From the NCBI GenBank assembly GCA_004963905.1, contig SUGL01000015.1:81531-145530 (forward strand): 64,000 nucleotides of DNA, given 5' to 3'. The notes under the pieces were generated by a model, which was given only the letters and a program-made list of their open reading frames with translations, did no database searches and was not told the DNA's origin. Of the stretch, positions 35,007 through 43,524 are shown in pieces. Position 1 is the first letter of the stretch; each line of letters begins with the position of its first letter. The translations under genes were made by a program, and so were the position numbers. The DNA is from Mesorhizobium sp. (lineage in GTDB: Bacteria > Pseudomonadota > Alphaproteobacteria > Rhizobiales > Rhizobiaceae).

Positions 35007-35762
35007 ATGACCAATACCGCACTGACCGACGAAGAACTCGAACGCTATGCCCGCCACATCGTGCTGCCCGAGATCGGCGGCGCCGGCCAGCAGAAGCTGA
35101 AGCGGGCGCGGGTGCTGGTGATCGGCGCCGGCGGACTGGGGGCGCCCGTGCTCGAATATCTTGCCGCAGCCGGCGTCGGCACGCTTGGCATCGTCGACGA
35201 CGACACGGTCTCGCTTTCCAACCTGCAGCGGCAGGTGATCCATGATACCGACACGATCGGCATGGCGAAGACCGACAGCGCCTCGGCCGCGATCATGCGT
35301 ATCAACCCCAATGTCGCGGTGGAACCGCATCGCCTCAGGCTGACGGTCGAAAACGCCCCTGCCCTCGTCGCGCGCTACGATGTCGTCGTCGACGGTTCCG
35401 ACAATTTCGAGACACGCTATGCGCTCGCCGATGCGTGCGCCCTGGAAAAGAAACCTCTGGTCACCGCCGCAGTCGGCCGCTTCGACGGCTCGGTGACGGT
35501 GCTGAAGCCATACGAAACGGGCGCCGACGGCAAGCGCAATCCAACTTACCGCGACCTTTTCCCGGAAGCGCCACCCGAAGGGCTGGTGCCATCCTGCGCC
35601 GTTGCCGGCATCGTCGGCGCGCTGACGGGCGTCGTCGGCACGCTGGAGGCGATGGAAGCGATAAAGCTGATCGCCGGGATCGGTGAGCCATTGGTCGGCC
35701 GGCTGCTGCTTTACGACGGCCTCACCGCCCGTTTCGACACCGTCCGCTACAAGGCGGCCTGA
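35007..35762 (+). CDS. moeB: MoeB/ThiF/HesA-family adenylyltransferase
   Basis: A 251-aa E1-like enzyme that adenylates the C-terminus of a small sulfur-carrier protein (MoaD or ThiS type). The ATP-binding glycine loop GAGGLG is at residues 40-45, NLQRQ at 72-76, and Asp132 in DGSDNF. Family members usually carry two CxxC pairs binding zinc; here the first pair position reads TYRD (180-183) and the second pair near the C-terminus is missing, leaving only Cys197. Overall fold residues are intact. The activity is probably kept, but the precise partner is uncertain. Confidence 0.83.
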   Translation: MTNTALTDEELERYARHIVLPEIGGAGQQKLKRARVLVIGAGGLGAPVLEYLAAAGVGTLGIVDDDTVSLSNLQRQVIHDTDTIGMAKTDSASAAIMRINPNVAVEPHRLRLTVENAPALVARYDVVVDGSDNFETRYALADACALEKKPLVTAAVGRFDGSVTVLKPYETGADGKRNPTYRDLFPEAPPEGLVPSCAVAGIVGALTGVVGTLEAMEAIKLIAGIGEPLVGRLLLYDGLTARFDTVRYKAA

Positions 35763-35766
35763 ACCG

Positions 35767-36255
35767 ATGGACCAGCCCGCCGCTCTCCTCGTCACCGAAC
35801 TTCCGCCGAGCTTCATGCGGTGGGACGAATTGCTGGCGCTGATCCTGCGCGCCTTCGCCTATATGGACGGCGTGATCGACCCGCCATCCTCGGCGCATCT
35901 GCTGACGCCGGAAGGCCTCAGGCACAAGGCGGGGCAGGAGACGGCGTTCCTGGCCGTGGAGAACGGCCAGATCGTCGGTTGCGTGTTCGCGCAGGAGCGG
36001 GCCACGGATTTCTATGTGGGCAAGCTTGCCGTCGAGCCCGGCCTTCAGGGGCAAGGCATAGGCGGACGGCTGATGGAAGCCGTGGAAGATATCGCGCGCC
36101 GGCGCGGCAAAAGTGCCATCGAATTGCAGACCCGCATCGAGCTCATCGCAAACCACGCGGCGTTTGCCCGGCTCGGCTTTCGCGAGACCGGGCGCACGGC
36201 GCATGCGGGATACGTCAGGCCAACCTCGATCACCATGCGCAAGGTGCTGTCTTGA
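35767..36255 (+). CDS. GNAT-family N-acetyltransferase
   Basis: A 162-aa acetyltransferase. The acetyl-CoA binding motif A is visible as LAVEPGLQGQGIGGRLME (about residues 84-101). It starts four bases after the moeB-like stop and its own stop overlaps the TTG start of the aconitase X gene, so it is embedded in the operon. The substrate is unknown; small-molecule or protein N-acetylation are both possible. Confidence 0.85.
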   Translation: MDQPAALLVTELPPSFMRWDELLALILRAFAYMDGVIDPPSSAHLLTPEGLRHKAGQETAFLAVENGQIVGCVFAQERATDFYVGKLAVEPGLQGQGIGGRLMEAVEDIARRRGKSAIELQTRIELIANHAAFARLGFRETGRTAHAGYVRPTSITMRKVLS

Positions 36256-37505
36256 GCCTTGCTCTCAGCCCCGAGGAACAGGCAATAGCCGCCGGCAAGG
36301 ACGGCGCGGGGACGGCGATGCGCATCGTCGCCGAGAGCGCGCGGCTGCTCGGGGCGCAGCGGCTGATCCCAATCGCTTCGGCGCATATCGACGGGGCGCT
36401 CTATCACGGCGATTCCGGCACGCTGTTCGCCGAGCGGTTGGTCGAGGGCGGCGCCAGGGTCGCGGTGCGCTCGACGCTCAATGTCGGAGCGCTCGACCTG
36501 ATGGGCTGCTCGCGCATCCGTCTGGAAGAGCCGCAGCGCGGCATGGCGCGGCGGATGATGGAGGCCTATCGCAAGCTCGGCTGCGAGCAGAGCTGGACCT
36601 GCGCCCCCTACCAGGCCGGACACAGGCCGGCGCTTGGCAGCGATGTCGCATGGGGCGAGTCCAATGCGGTGGTGTTCTGCAACTCGGTGCTGGGCGCCCG
36701 CACGAACCGCTACGGCGACTTCCTCGACATTGCCTGCGCCATCACCGGCCGGGCGCCGGACTATGGCCTGCACAGGCCGGAGAACCGCAAAGCGCGGCTG
36801 GTGTTCGACGTCTCCGGCCTCTCCCCTTCCTTCCTCGCTTCCGAGATCGCCTGGCCGGTGCTGGGCAGCCTCTATGGCCGAGAGGTCGGCAATACGATCG
36901 GCGTCGTCGCCGGTATCGCCAATCACCCCGGCGAGGACGCGCTGAAGGCCTTCGGTGCGGCGGCCGCATCATCCGGCGCGGTCGGCCTGTTCCACATCGC
37001 CGGCGTCACGCCCGAGGCGCCTGACGTCGAAGCCATTCTGGCCGAACCGAAACCGGACGCGGTGATCCGCGTCACGTCCGACATGGTGGCGAAGGCGCGC
37101 GCCGGCCTGTCGACCGCCGCGGCAGCCAGGACGATCGACGCGGTGGCGATCGGCAGCCCGCACCTGTCAGATGCCGAGTTCGCCACGCTGGAGCGGCTGA
37201 TCGCCGGAAGGCGGCTCGCCGTGCCGATCTACGCCTGCACCGGCCGGCACGTGCTCGCCTCGCTGGAACAGGACGGGCGACGGAAGCGGCTCGAAGCAAG
37301 CGGCGTCGTCATCGTCGCCGACACCTGTGTGGTGGTGACGCCGATCATGCCGGAGCTGGCAGGCGGCGTGCTGATGACCAATTCGGGGAAGTTCGCGCAT
37401 TACGCGCCGGGCAACACCGGCTATGCGGTGCTCTATGCCTCGCTCGCCGACTGCGTCGAAAGCGCGATCGCCGGCAAGCCGCGCTTCACGGATATCGCCG
37501 CATGA
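36252..37505 (+). CDS. Aconitase X catalytic (large) subunit
   Basis: A 417-aa protein of the aconitase X family (formerly DUF521), with conserved segments IPIASAHIDG, GESNAVVFCNSVLGARTNRYGDF and MTNSGKFAHY. In bacteria, split AcnX proteins act as cis-3-hydroxy-L-proline dehydratases, an Fe-S-dependent step of hydroxyproline use; this is taken from the family, not shown here. The start is a TTG at 36252 overlapping the upstream stop (TTGA); no ATG fits. The small subunit follows with a four-base overlap. Confidence 0.85.
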   Translation: MSLALSPEEQAIAAGKDGAGTAMRIVAESARLLGAQRLIPIASAHIDGALYHGDSGTLFAERLVEGGARVAVRSTLNVGALDLMGCSRIRLEEPQRGMARRMMEAYRKLGCEQSWTCAPYQAGHRPALGSDVAWGESNAVVFCNSVLGARTNRYGDFLDIACAITGRAPDYGLHRPENRKARLVFDVSGLSPSFLASEIAWPVLGSLYGREVGNTIGVVAGIANHPGEDALKAFGAAAASSGAVGLFHIAGVTPEAPDVEAILAEPKPDAVIRVTSDMVAKARAGLSTAAAARTIDAVAIGSPHLSDAEFATLERLIAGRRLAVPIYACTGRHVLASLEQDGRRKRLEASGVVIVADTCVVVTPIMPELAGGVLMTNSGKFAHYAPGNTGYAVLYASLADCVESAIAGKPRFTDIAA

Positions 37506-37915
37506 GCGCCGTCGCCGAAATCCTGGTGCCGGGCCAGGCCGGCGAAGGCGAAGCGCTGGTGCTGACGGCGCCTATCAGCTTCTGGGGCGGCGTCGACCCG
37601 AAGACCGGCCGCATCGCCGATGTCCGCCATCCGCAGCATGGCGAGGTGATTTCCGGCCGCGTGCTGTTCCTACCCGGAACGATCGGCTCGTCATCCGCTT
37701 CGGCGGTGCTGATGGAACTGGTCCACAATGGCCGCGCGCCGGCGGCCCTGGTACTGCACGAGCCGGACGCCATTCTTCTGCTCGGCCTGATCGTCGCCCG
37801 GGAAATGGGCTGGGCGACACCGATGGCGGTGCGGCTCGGACGTGGTGTGTTCGACACCTATCGCGGAGCCACGGTGAAAGTCGCCGGAGACGGCGCCGTT
37901 ACCATCGCCGCCTGA
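37502..37915 (+). CDS. Aconitase X swivelling-domain (small) subunit
   Basis: A 137-aa protein of the DUF126 / aconitase X swivelling-domain family, containing SFWGGVDPKTG and the LPGTIGSSSAS loop, which matches the mobile fourth domain of aconitases. It completes the active site of the large subunit encoded directly upstream, with overlapping ATGA. It is the last gene of the moeB-like/GNAT/AcnX transcript; the next gene is convergent. Confidence 0.86.
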   Translation: MSAVAEILVPGQAGEGEALVLTAPISFWGGVDPKTGRIADVRHPQHGEVISGRVLFLPGTIGSSSASAVLMELVHNGRAPAALVLHEPDAILLLGLIVAREMGWATPMAVRLGRGVFDTYRGATVKVAGDGAVTIAA

Positions 37916-37930
37916 TCAGCCGCGACGTTT

Positions 37931-38932
37931 TCAGGTCCTTAGCGGCAGCACGCGGTCCGGCGGGCGGTGGCCGTCGAAGAAGGCGCGGATGTTGATGATC
38001 ACCTTCTCGCCCATGTCTATGCGGCCTTCGAGCGTGGCCGAGCCCATATGCGGCAGAAGAACGACCTTGCCCCTAGTGGCGAGTTTCAGGAGCTTGCTGT
38101 TCAGCGCCGGCTCATGCTCGTAGACGTCGAGGCCGGCGCCGGCGATCTTGCCGTCCTGGATCAGCTTGACCAGCGACTCTTCGTCGATGATATCGCCGCG
38201 CGCGGTGTTGACGATGTAGGCCGAGGGCTGCATCAGCGCCAGGCGCCGGGCGGACAAGAGATGGAAGGTCGCCGGCGTCGACGGGCAGTTGACCGAGATG
38301 ATGTCCATGCGGGCGAGCATCTGGTCGAGGCTTTCCCAATAGGTCGCTTCCAGCTCTTCCTCGACCGCAGGCAGCACGCGGTGGCGATTGTGGTAGTGGA
38401 TGGACAGGCCGAAGGCCTTGGCGCGCCTTGCAACCGCCGTGCCGATGCGGCCCATGCCGACGATGCCGAGGCGTTTGCCCCAGATGCGGCGGCCGAGCAT
38501 CCAGGTCGGCGACCAGCCGGCCCATTTCTTCTCGCCGGTGAGCACATTGGCGCCTTCGGCCAGTCGCCGCGGCACGGCAAGCATCAGCGCCATGGTCATG
38601 TCGGCGGTGTCTTCGGTAAGCACATTCGGCGTGTTGGTGACGGTGATGCCTTTCTTGGCCGCCGCGGCGACATCGATCTTGTCGACGCCGTTGCCGAAAT
38701 TGGCGATCAGCTTGAGGTTCTCGCCGGCCTGGGCGATCAACGCGGCATCGATATGGTCCGTGATGGTCGGGACCAGCACGTCGGCTTCCTTGACCGCGGC
38801 GACCAACTCCGGCTGGGTCATCGGCCGGTCCTCGACATTGAGGCGCGCATCGAACAGCTCGCGCATGCGGGTTTCGACCGGATCGGGCAGCTTGCGCGTG
38901 ATGACGACGAGGGGCCGTTTTTTGCCTGCCAT
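37931..38932 (-). CDS. D-2-hydroxyacid dehydrogenase (glyoxylate/hydroxypyruvate reductase type)
   Basis: A 333-aa NAD(P)-dependent dehydrogenase. The dinucleotide-binding GMGRIG is at residues 159-164, and the catalytic residues Arg245, Glu274 and His295 (PHMGSAT) are in place. It resembles the glycerate dehydrogenase/glyoxylate reductase branch, reducing glyoxylate or hydroxypyruvate. The ATG at 38932 has a ggggata site before it; a longer in-frame N-terminus is not conserved-looking. The exact substrate is not decided by sequence. Confidence 0.88.
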   Translation of the reverse strand: MAGKKRPLVVITRKLPDPVETRMRELFDARLNVEDRPMTQPELVAAVKEADVLVPTITDHIDAALIAQAGENLKLIANFGNGVDKIDVAAAAKKGITVTNTPNVLTEDTADMTMALMLAVPRRLAEGANVLTGEKKWAGWSPTWMLGRRIWGKRLGIVGMGRIGTAVARRAKAFGLSIHYHNRHRVLPAVEEELEATYWESLDQMLARMDIISVNCPSTPATFHLLSARRLALMQPSAYIVNTARGDIIDEESLVKLIQDGKIAGAGLDVYEHEPALNSKLLKLATRGKVVLLPHMGSATLEGRIDMGEKVIINIRAFFDGHRPPDRVLPLRT

Positions 38933-39095
38933 TGTATCCCCGAAGCTTCCTCGAACCCGATCTCGTTGAGACCTCTTTAACCAAGACCGGCGAAACTTGT
39001 AGCCGATCGCGGTATCAGCCCACTCCTGTAACAAGCGGTGCCGCCGAAGACAAAGAAAAAGGGGCGCTCATCCCGACGGACGGGCGCCGAAAGGA

Positions 39096-39659
39096 ATGAA
39101 AGTGTCTGGTTTCGCGTCGCTTCGCCTGGCTTTCAGCGCAGCCATTCTCGGCGCCCTGCTTGGTGCTCCGCAGGCATCCGCGCAGAGCGCGGCGGCACCG
39201 GCGCAAACGGTGACGCTCGGGCCGAGCGGCCTGCCGCTGCCGCGCTTCGTCAGCCTCAAGCCGGCTCGCGTCAACTCGCGCGTCGGCCCCGGCGCCAACT
39301 ATTCCGTCAACTGGATGTACATGAAGGCCGGGCTGCCTATGGAAGTCATCCAGGAATTCGACACATGGCGCCGCGTGCGCGATGCCGACGGCTCGGAGGG
39401 CTGGATCAACCAGTCGCTGCTGTCGGGCCGCCGCACGGCGATCGTCGCCCCCTGGCAGCGCGGCAAGGGCGGGCGAATCAATCTGCTCGACGATCCCAAC
39501 AAGGACGCCAACGTCATCGCCATCATCGAGCCGGGGGTGATCGGCTCGATCAAGAAATGTGACGGTCAATGGTGCGAAATGACCTTTGACGGCCATACCG
39601 GCTGGATGGCCCAGTCGCAGGTCTGGGGCGCCTATCCGGGCGAGAAGTTCAAGAACTGA
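39096..39659 (+). CDS. Secreted SH3-domain protein
   Basis: A 187-aa exported protein with a signal peptide ending near ASA-Q (residues 28-30) and two bacterial SH3 segments (about 50-115 and 120-185), the first containing NSRVGPGANY. Such proteins bind cell-wall or surface ligands in the periplasm. There is no catalytic domain. It stands alone between two minus-strand genes. Confidence 0.82.
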   Translation: MKVSGFASLRLAFSAAILGALLGAPQASAQSAAAPAQTVTLGPSGLPLPRFVSLKPARVNSRVGPGANYSVNWMYMKAGLPMEVIQEFDTWRRVRDADGSEGWINQSLLSGRRTAIVAPWQRGKGGRINLLDDPNKDANVIAIIEPGVIGSIKKCDGQWCEMTFDGHTGWMAQSQVWGAYPGEKFKN

Positions 39660-39685
39660 TTCTTCCGTCCGGGCCAGGGGCCAAT

Positions 39686-40060
39686 CTATCGCCCGATGCG
39701 GCCGAGATGCGTGTCCTGAAAGCCGGTGGACAGTTTCAGGCCGTAGCCCAGGGCGCGGTCGATGGCGATGTGTGCGATCCAGATGAGCGCCACCGCAGTT
39801 GCGATGGGACCGGCAAACAGCACGCCCGCAAGCACCAGCGCGAGCGGAGCTATCAGGATGTGCAGGGCGTTATAGGAGACGGCGCCGGCACGCGGCCCGG
39901 CGAGATAGCCCAGCATCGACAGGTCCGGCGCCAGGATGAGCAGCGCAAACAGCCACCAGGACACGCCCGTCATTGCGTAGACGACGATTGCCGCCACGGC
40001 GGCCGCGGTCCATTCCAGGCGGATCGCGAGATCGACGGGCCGCATCGCCAAGGGGATCAA
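39686..40060 (-). CDS. DUF4260-family small membrane protein
   Basis: A 124-aa protein with about four hydrophobic segments, matching DUF4260 by its conserved LAPDLSMLGYL and the C-terminal IDRALGYGLK. Its function is unknown. The start overlaps the irr stop in an ATGA arrangement, so it is translated together with the iron regulator, and a link to iron status is possible but unproven. Confidence 0.78.
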   Translation of the reverse strand: MIPLAMRPVDLAIRLEWTAAAVAAIVVYAMTGVSWWLFALLILAPDLSMLGYLAGPRAGAVSYNALHILIAPLALVLAGVLFAGPIATAVALIWIAHIAIDRALGYGLKLSTGFQDTHLGRIGR

Positions 40061-40488
40061 TCGATGCGCTTTGGGCGCAGCCTCACGACGATGTCGACAT
40101 TGGCGATCTCCATGCCTTCCGGAGGCTCCGGCAGGTTGGATACGCTCACCGGGCCGCTGGCGATGTCGAAGATCCGGTTCTCGCCTTCGACATAGAAGTG
40201 ATGGTGATCCGAGGTGTTGGTGTCGAAATAGGTCTTGGACCCCTCGACCGCGAGGATGCGCAACAGCCCGGCCTCGGTGAACTGGTGCAGCGCATTGTAG
40301 ACGGTCGCCAGCGAAACCGGCACGCCGGCGGCGATCGCCTCTTCATGCAGTTCCTCGGCCGAGAGATGACGGTCGCCCTTGGCGAAAAGCAGATCGGCCA
40401 GCGCGATGCGCTGGCGCGTCGGCCTCAGGCCGGCTTCGCGAACCCGCTTGTCCACAGCGACACTTTCCTTCCGGCAGTCCAAATCCAT
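40057..40488 (-). CDS. irr: Iron response regulator Irr (Fur family)
   Basis: A 143-aa Fur-superfamily regulator. The winged helix spans about residues 15-85 and the His cluster HHH is at 95-97, the haem-related site of rhizobial Irr. The N-terminal GCPWH-type haem regulatory motif of Bradyrhizobium Irr is absent, as in Rhizobium-type Irr. It represses or activates haem and iron genes when iron is low. It is divergent from fabA, an arrangement conserved in rhizobia. Confidence 0.92.
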   Translation of the reverse strand: MDLDCRKESVAVDKRVREAGLRPTRQRIALADLLFAKGDRHLSAEELHEEAIAAGVPVSLATVYNALHQFTEAGLLRILAVEGSKTYFDTNTSDHHHFYVEGENRIFDIASGPVSVSNLPEPPEGMEIANVDIVVRLRPKRID

Positions 40489-40734
40489 CTATCCCGTCGA
40501 AGCTCGTGGCTCAGCCCCATAGACAGGTCCAGAATGGCAAAAAGACGTCATCGCCAAAAACTGGACACCTCCCGACATATATTCTGTCGTCCAAATGCGA
40601 TCAATAGCGCGCATTGACCCAGGCAGGCGCACGGGTTAAGCGCAAACGCCGGTTTCCGGCCGCAAACAGAGTGTGTTAGGAAACCAACGACCGAGGGCGC
40701 CCTGCCGCCCGGAACGAAAACGGGGACGGAGTTT

Positions 40735-41250
40735 ATGGCGGGTCAAAAGTCCAGCTACGATTACGAGGAACTGCTTGCCTGCGCCCGCGGCGAGCTGTTC
40801 GGACCGGGAAACGCCCAGCTGCCCTATCCGCCGATGCTGATGTTCGACCGCATCACCGAGATCAGCGAGACCGGCGGCGCCTTCGACAAGGGTTTCATCC
40901 GCGCCGAATTCGACATCAAGCCGGATCTTTGGTTTTTCGCCTGCCACTTCATCGGCAATCCGATCATGCCGGGCTGCCTCGGCCTCGACGCCATGTGGCA
41001 ATTGACCGGCTTCTATCTCGGCTGGCTCGGCGAGCCCGGCAAGGGCATGGCGCTGTCGACCGGCGAGGTGAAGTTCAAGGGCATGGTGACGCCGTCGGTC
41101 AAGAAGGTCGAATATGGCGTCGACTTCAAGCGCGTGATGCGCGGCCGCCTCGTGCTCGGCATCGCCGATGGCTGGCTCAAGGCGGACGGCGAACCCATAT
41201 ACGCGGCAACGGATCTGAAGGTCGGCCTGTCCAAGCAGTCGGCCGCCTGA
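40735..41250 (+). CDS. fabA: 3-hydroxyacyl-ACP dehydratase/isomerase FabA
   Basis: A 171-aa hot-dog-fold enzyme. Catalytic His71 lies in ACHFIGNP and Asp85 in GLDAMWQL. It dehydrates 3-hydroxydecanoyl-ACP and isomerises the trans-2 to the cis-3 double bond, starting unsaturated fatty acid synthesis together with FabB. The start [10 protein letters not shown] fits the family. It leads the fabA-fabB-fabI run. Confidence 0.96.
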   Translation: MAGQKSSYDYEELLACARGELFGPGNAQLPYPPMLMFDRITEISETGGAFDKGFIRAEFDIKPDLWFFACHFIGNPIMPGCLGLDAMWQLTGFYLGWLGEPGKGMALSTGEVKFKGMVTPSVKKVEYGVDFKRVMRGRLVLGIADGWLKADGEPIYAATDLKVGLSKQSAA

Positions 41251-41377
41251 TCGCCACCGCCACGGGGCCTCGCGTGTCCGCCGGATGCGCAAGGACATCG
41301 CGGCAGTTTATTTTGCGTATGATCAAGAGCGAAAACCGGCTAGGTTTTTCGCTAAAATACGCCGGAAGGAGTTGCGA

Positions 41378-42598
41378 ATGAGACGTGTCGTAGTGACAGG
41401 CCTCGGCATTGTGTCGTCGATCGGCAACAATGCCAATGAGGTGCAGGCCTCGCTTTACGATGCCAAGTCCGGCATCAGCTTTTCCAATTCCTTCGCCGAG
41501 CATGGTTTCCGCTGCCAGGTGTGGGGCGCGCCGACGCTCGACCCGTCGGCAATGATCGACCGCCGCGCCATGCGTTTCCTGAGCCAAGGTGCCGCCTGGA
41601 ACCATGTCGCCATGGATCAGGCGATCGCGGACGCCGGCTTAAGCGAAAGCGACATTACCAACGAGCGGACCGGCATCGTCATGGGCTCGGGCGGACCGTC
41701 GACCAGGACCATCGTAGAAGCCGCCGAAACCACGCTCAAGAACGGCAGCCCGAAGCGCATCGGCCCGTTCGCGGTGCCGAAGGCGATGTCGTCGACCGCT
41801 TCGGCCACTCTTGCCACCTGGTTCAAGATCCACGGCGTCAACTACTCGATCTCTTCGGCCTGCTCGACCTCGGCGCACTGCATCGGCAATGCGTATGAGC
41901 TGATCCAGTGGGGCAAGCAGGACATGATGTTCGCCGGCGGCCACGAGGATCTCGACTGGACGATGTCGGACCTGTTCGACGCCATGGGCGCCATGTCGTC
42001 GAAATTCAACGACAAGGCATCGACCGCTTCCCGCGCGTATGACGTCAACCGCGACGGCTTCGTCATCGCCGGCGGCGCGGGCGTGCTGGTGCTGGAAGAG
42101 CTGGAGCACGCCAAGGCGCGCGGCGCCAAGATCTATGCCGAGATCGTCGGCTACGGCGCGACTTCCGACGGCTACGACATGGTTGCTCCTTCGGGAGAAG
42201 GCGCTGTGCGCTGCATGCGGCAGGCGCTTGCCACGATAACGACGCCGGTCGACTACATCAACACGCACGGCACCTCGACGCCGGTCGGCGATTCCAAGGA
42301 AATGGGCGCCATCCGCGAGGTGTTCGGCGACAAGATGCCCTACATCACCTCGACCAAGTCCCTCACCGGCCATTCTCTCGGCGCCGCCGGTGTCCAGGAA
42401 TCGATCTACTCGATCCTGATGTTGCAGGGCGGCTTCATCGGCGAGAGCGCCCATATCGAGGAGCTCGATCCGGAATTCGAGGGCATGCCGATCGTGCGCA
42501 AGCGCATCGACAACGCCAAGATCGACACCGTTTTGTCCAACTCCTTCGGCTTCGGTGGCACCAACGCAACGCTGATTTTCCAGCGCTATTCCGCATAA
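41378..42598 (+). CDS. fabB: 3-oxoacyl-ACP synthase I FabB
   Basis: A 406-aa ketosynthase with the Cys-His-His triad: Cys162 in SACSTSAH, His297 in NTHGTSTP and His332 in LTGHSLGA. It elongates the cis-unsaturated acyl-ACP made by FabA. The ATG at 41378 is preceded by a clear aaggag site; an extension upstream is rejected. The gene lies 127 bp after fabA and 12 bp before fabI. Confidence 0.96.
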   Translation: MRRVVVTGLGIVSSIGNNANEVQASLYDAKSGISFSNSFAEHGFRCQVWGAPTLDPSAMIDRRAMRFLSQGAAWNHVAMDQAIADAGLSESDITNERTGIVMGSGGPSTRTIVEAAETTLKNGSPKRIGPFAVPKAMSSTASATLATWFKIHGVNYSISSACSTSAHCIGNAYELIQWGKQDMMFAGGHEDLDWTMSDLFDAMGAMSSKFNDKASTASRAYDVNRDGFVIAGGAGVLVLEELEHAKARGAKIYAEIVGYGATSDGYDMVAPSGEGAVRCMRQALATITTPVDYINTHGTSTPVGDSKEMGAIREVFGDKMPYITSTKSLTGHSLGAAGVQESIYSILMLQGGFIGESAHIEELDPEFEGMPIVRKRIDNAKIDTVLSNSFGFGGTNATLIFQRYSA

Positions 42599-42610
42599 GG
42601 ATTGCCTGAC

Positions 42611-43423
42611 ATGGACGGGCTGATGAAGGGCAAGCGCGGGCTTGTCATGGGTGTCGCCAACGATCATTCAATCGCCTGGGGCATCGCCAGGAAATTGTCC
42701 GAGCACGGAGCGGAGCTCGCCTTCACCTACCAGGGCGAGGCCTTCGGGCGGCGGGTCAAGCCGCTTGCCGAAAAGCTCGGCGCTCCGCTGGTCGTGCCTT
42801 GCGACGTCGAGGACAGCGCCTCCGTCACCGCCACCTTCGAGACGCTTCGCGAGGCCTGGGGCGGGCTGGATTTCGTCGTCCACGCCATCGGCTTCTCCGA
42901 CAAGAACGAGCTCAAGGGCCTCTACGCCGACACCAGCCGCGACAACTTCGTGCGCACCATGGTGATCTCGTGCTATTCCTTCACCGAGATCGCCCGCAAT
43001 GCCGCCGCACTGATGACGAACGGCGGCTCGATGATCACGCTGACCTATGCCGGGTCGGTGCGGGTCATGCCCAACTACAACGTCATGGGCGTCGCCAAGG
43101 CCGGCCTCGAGGCAAGCGTGCGCTATCTCGCCAACGACTACGGCCCGCGCGGCATCCGCGTGAACGGCATCTCGGCGGGACCGGTGCGGACGCTCGCCGG
43201 TTCCGGCGTGTCCGACGCGCGCCATATGTTCTCCTATCAGCAGCGCAATTCGCCGCTACGCCGCACGGTGACCATCGACGAGGTCGGCGGCTCGGCGCTC
43301 TACCTGCTGTCGGATCTGTCTTCGGGGGTCACCGGCGAAATCCATTATGTCGATTCCGGCTACCACATCGTGTCCATGCCGGCGCTCGAGGAACTGAAGC
43401 AGAACGACGGCGGCCGCGAATAA
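42611..43423 (+). CDS. fabI: Enoyl-ACP reductase FabI (NADH)
   Basis: A 270-aa short-chain dehydrogenase-type enoyl reductase performing the last step of each elongation cycle. The catalytic residues Tyr146, Tyr156 and Lys163 sit at the same numbers as in the E. coli enzyme, and the cofactor loop GVANDHSIAWG is at residues 14-24. The ATG at 42611 has aagga before it; a TTG nine bases upstream is the alternative. Confidence 0.95.
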   Translation: MDGLMKGKRGLVMGVANDHSIAWGIARKLSEHGAELAFTYQGEAFGRRVKPLAEKLGAPLVVPCDVEDSASVTATFETLREAWGGLDFVVHAIGFSDKNELKGLYADTSRDNFVRTMVISCYSFTEIARNAAALMTNGGSMITLTYAGSVRVMPNYNVMGVAKAGLEASVRYLANDYGPRGIRVNGISAGPVRTLAGSGVSDARHMFSYQQRNSPLRRTVTIDEVGGSALYLLSDLSSGVTGEIHYVDSGYHIVSMPALEELKQNDGGRE

Positions 43424-43524
43424 TTCGCTAACGCAAAAACTACTTCCAGTAAAATTGGATGCATTGGCGGAAACCCATTTTAAGGAGGTATCCGCTAAAA
43501 GGCCCTGCAGTTCAGGGACCTTGC

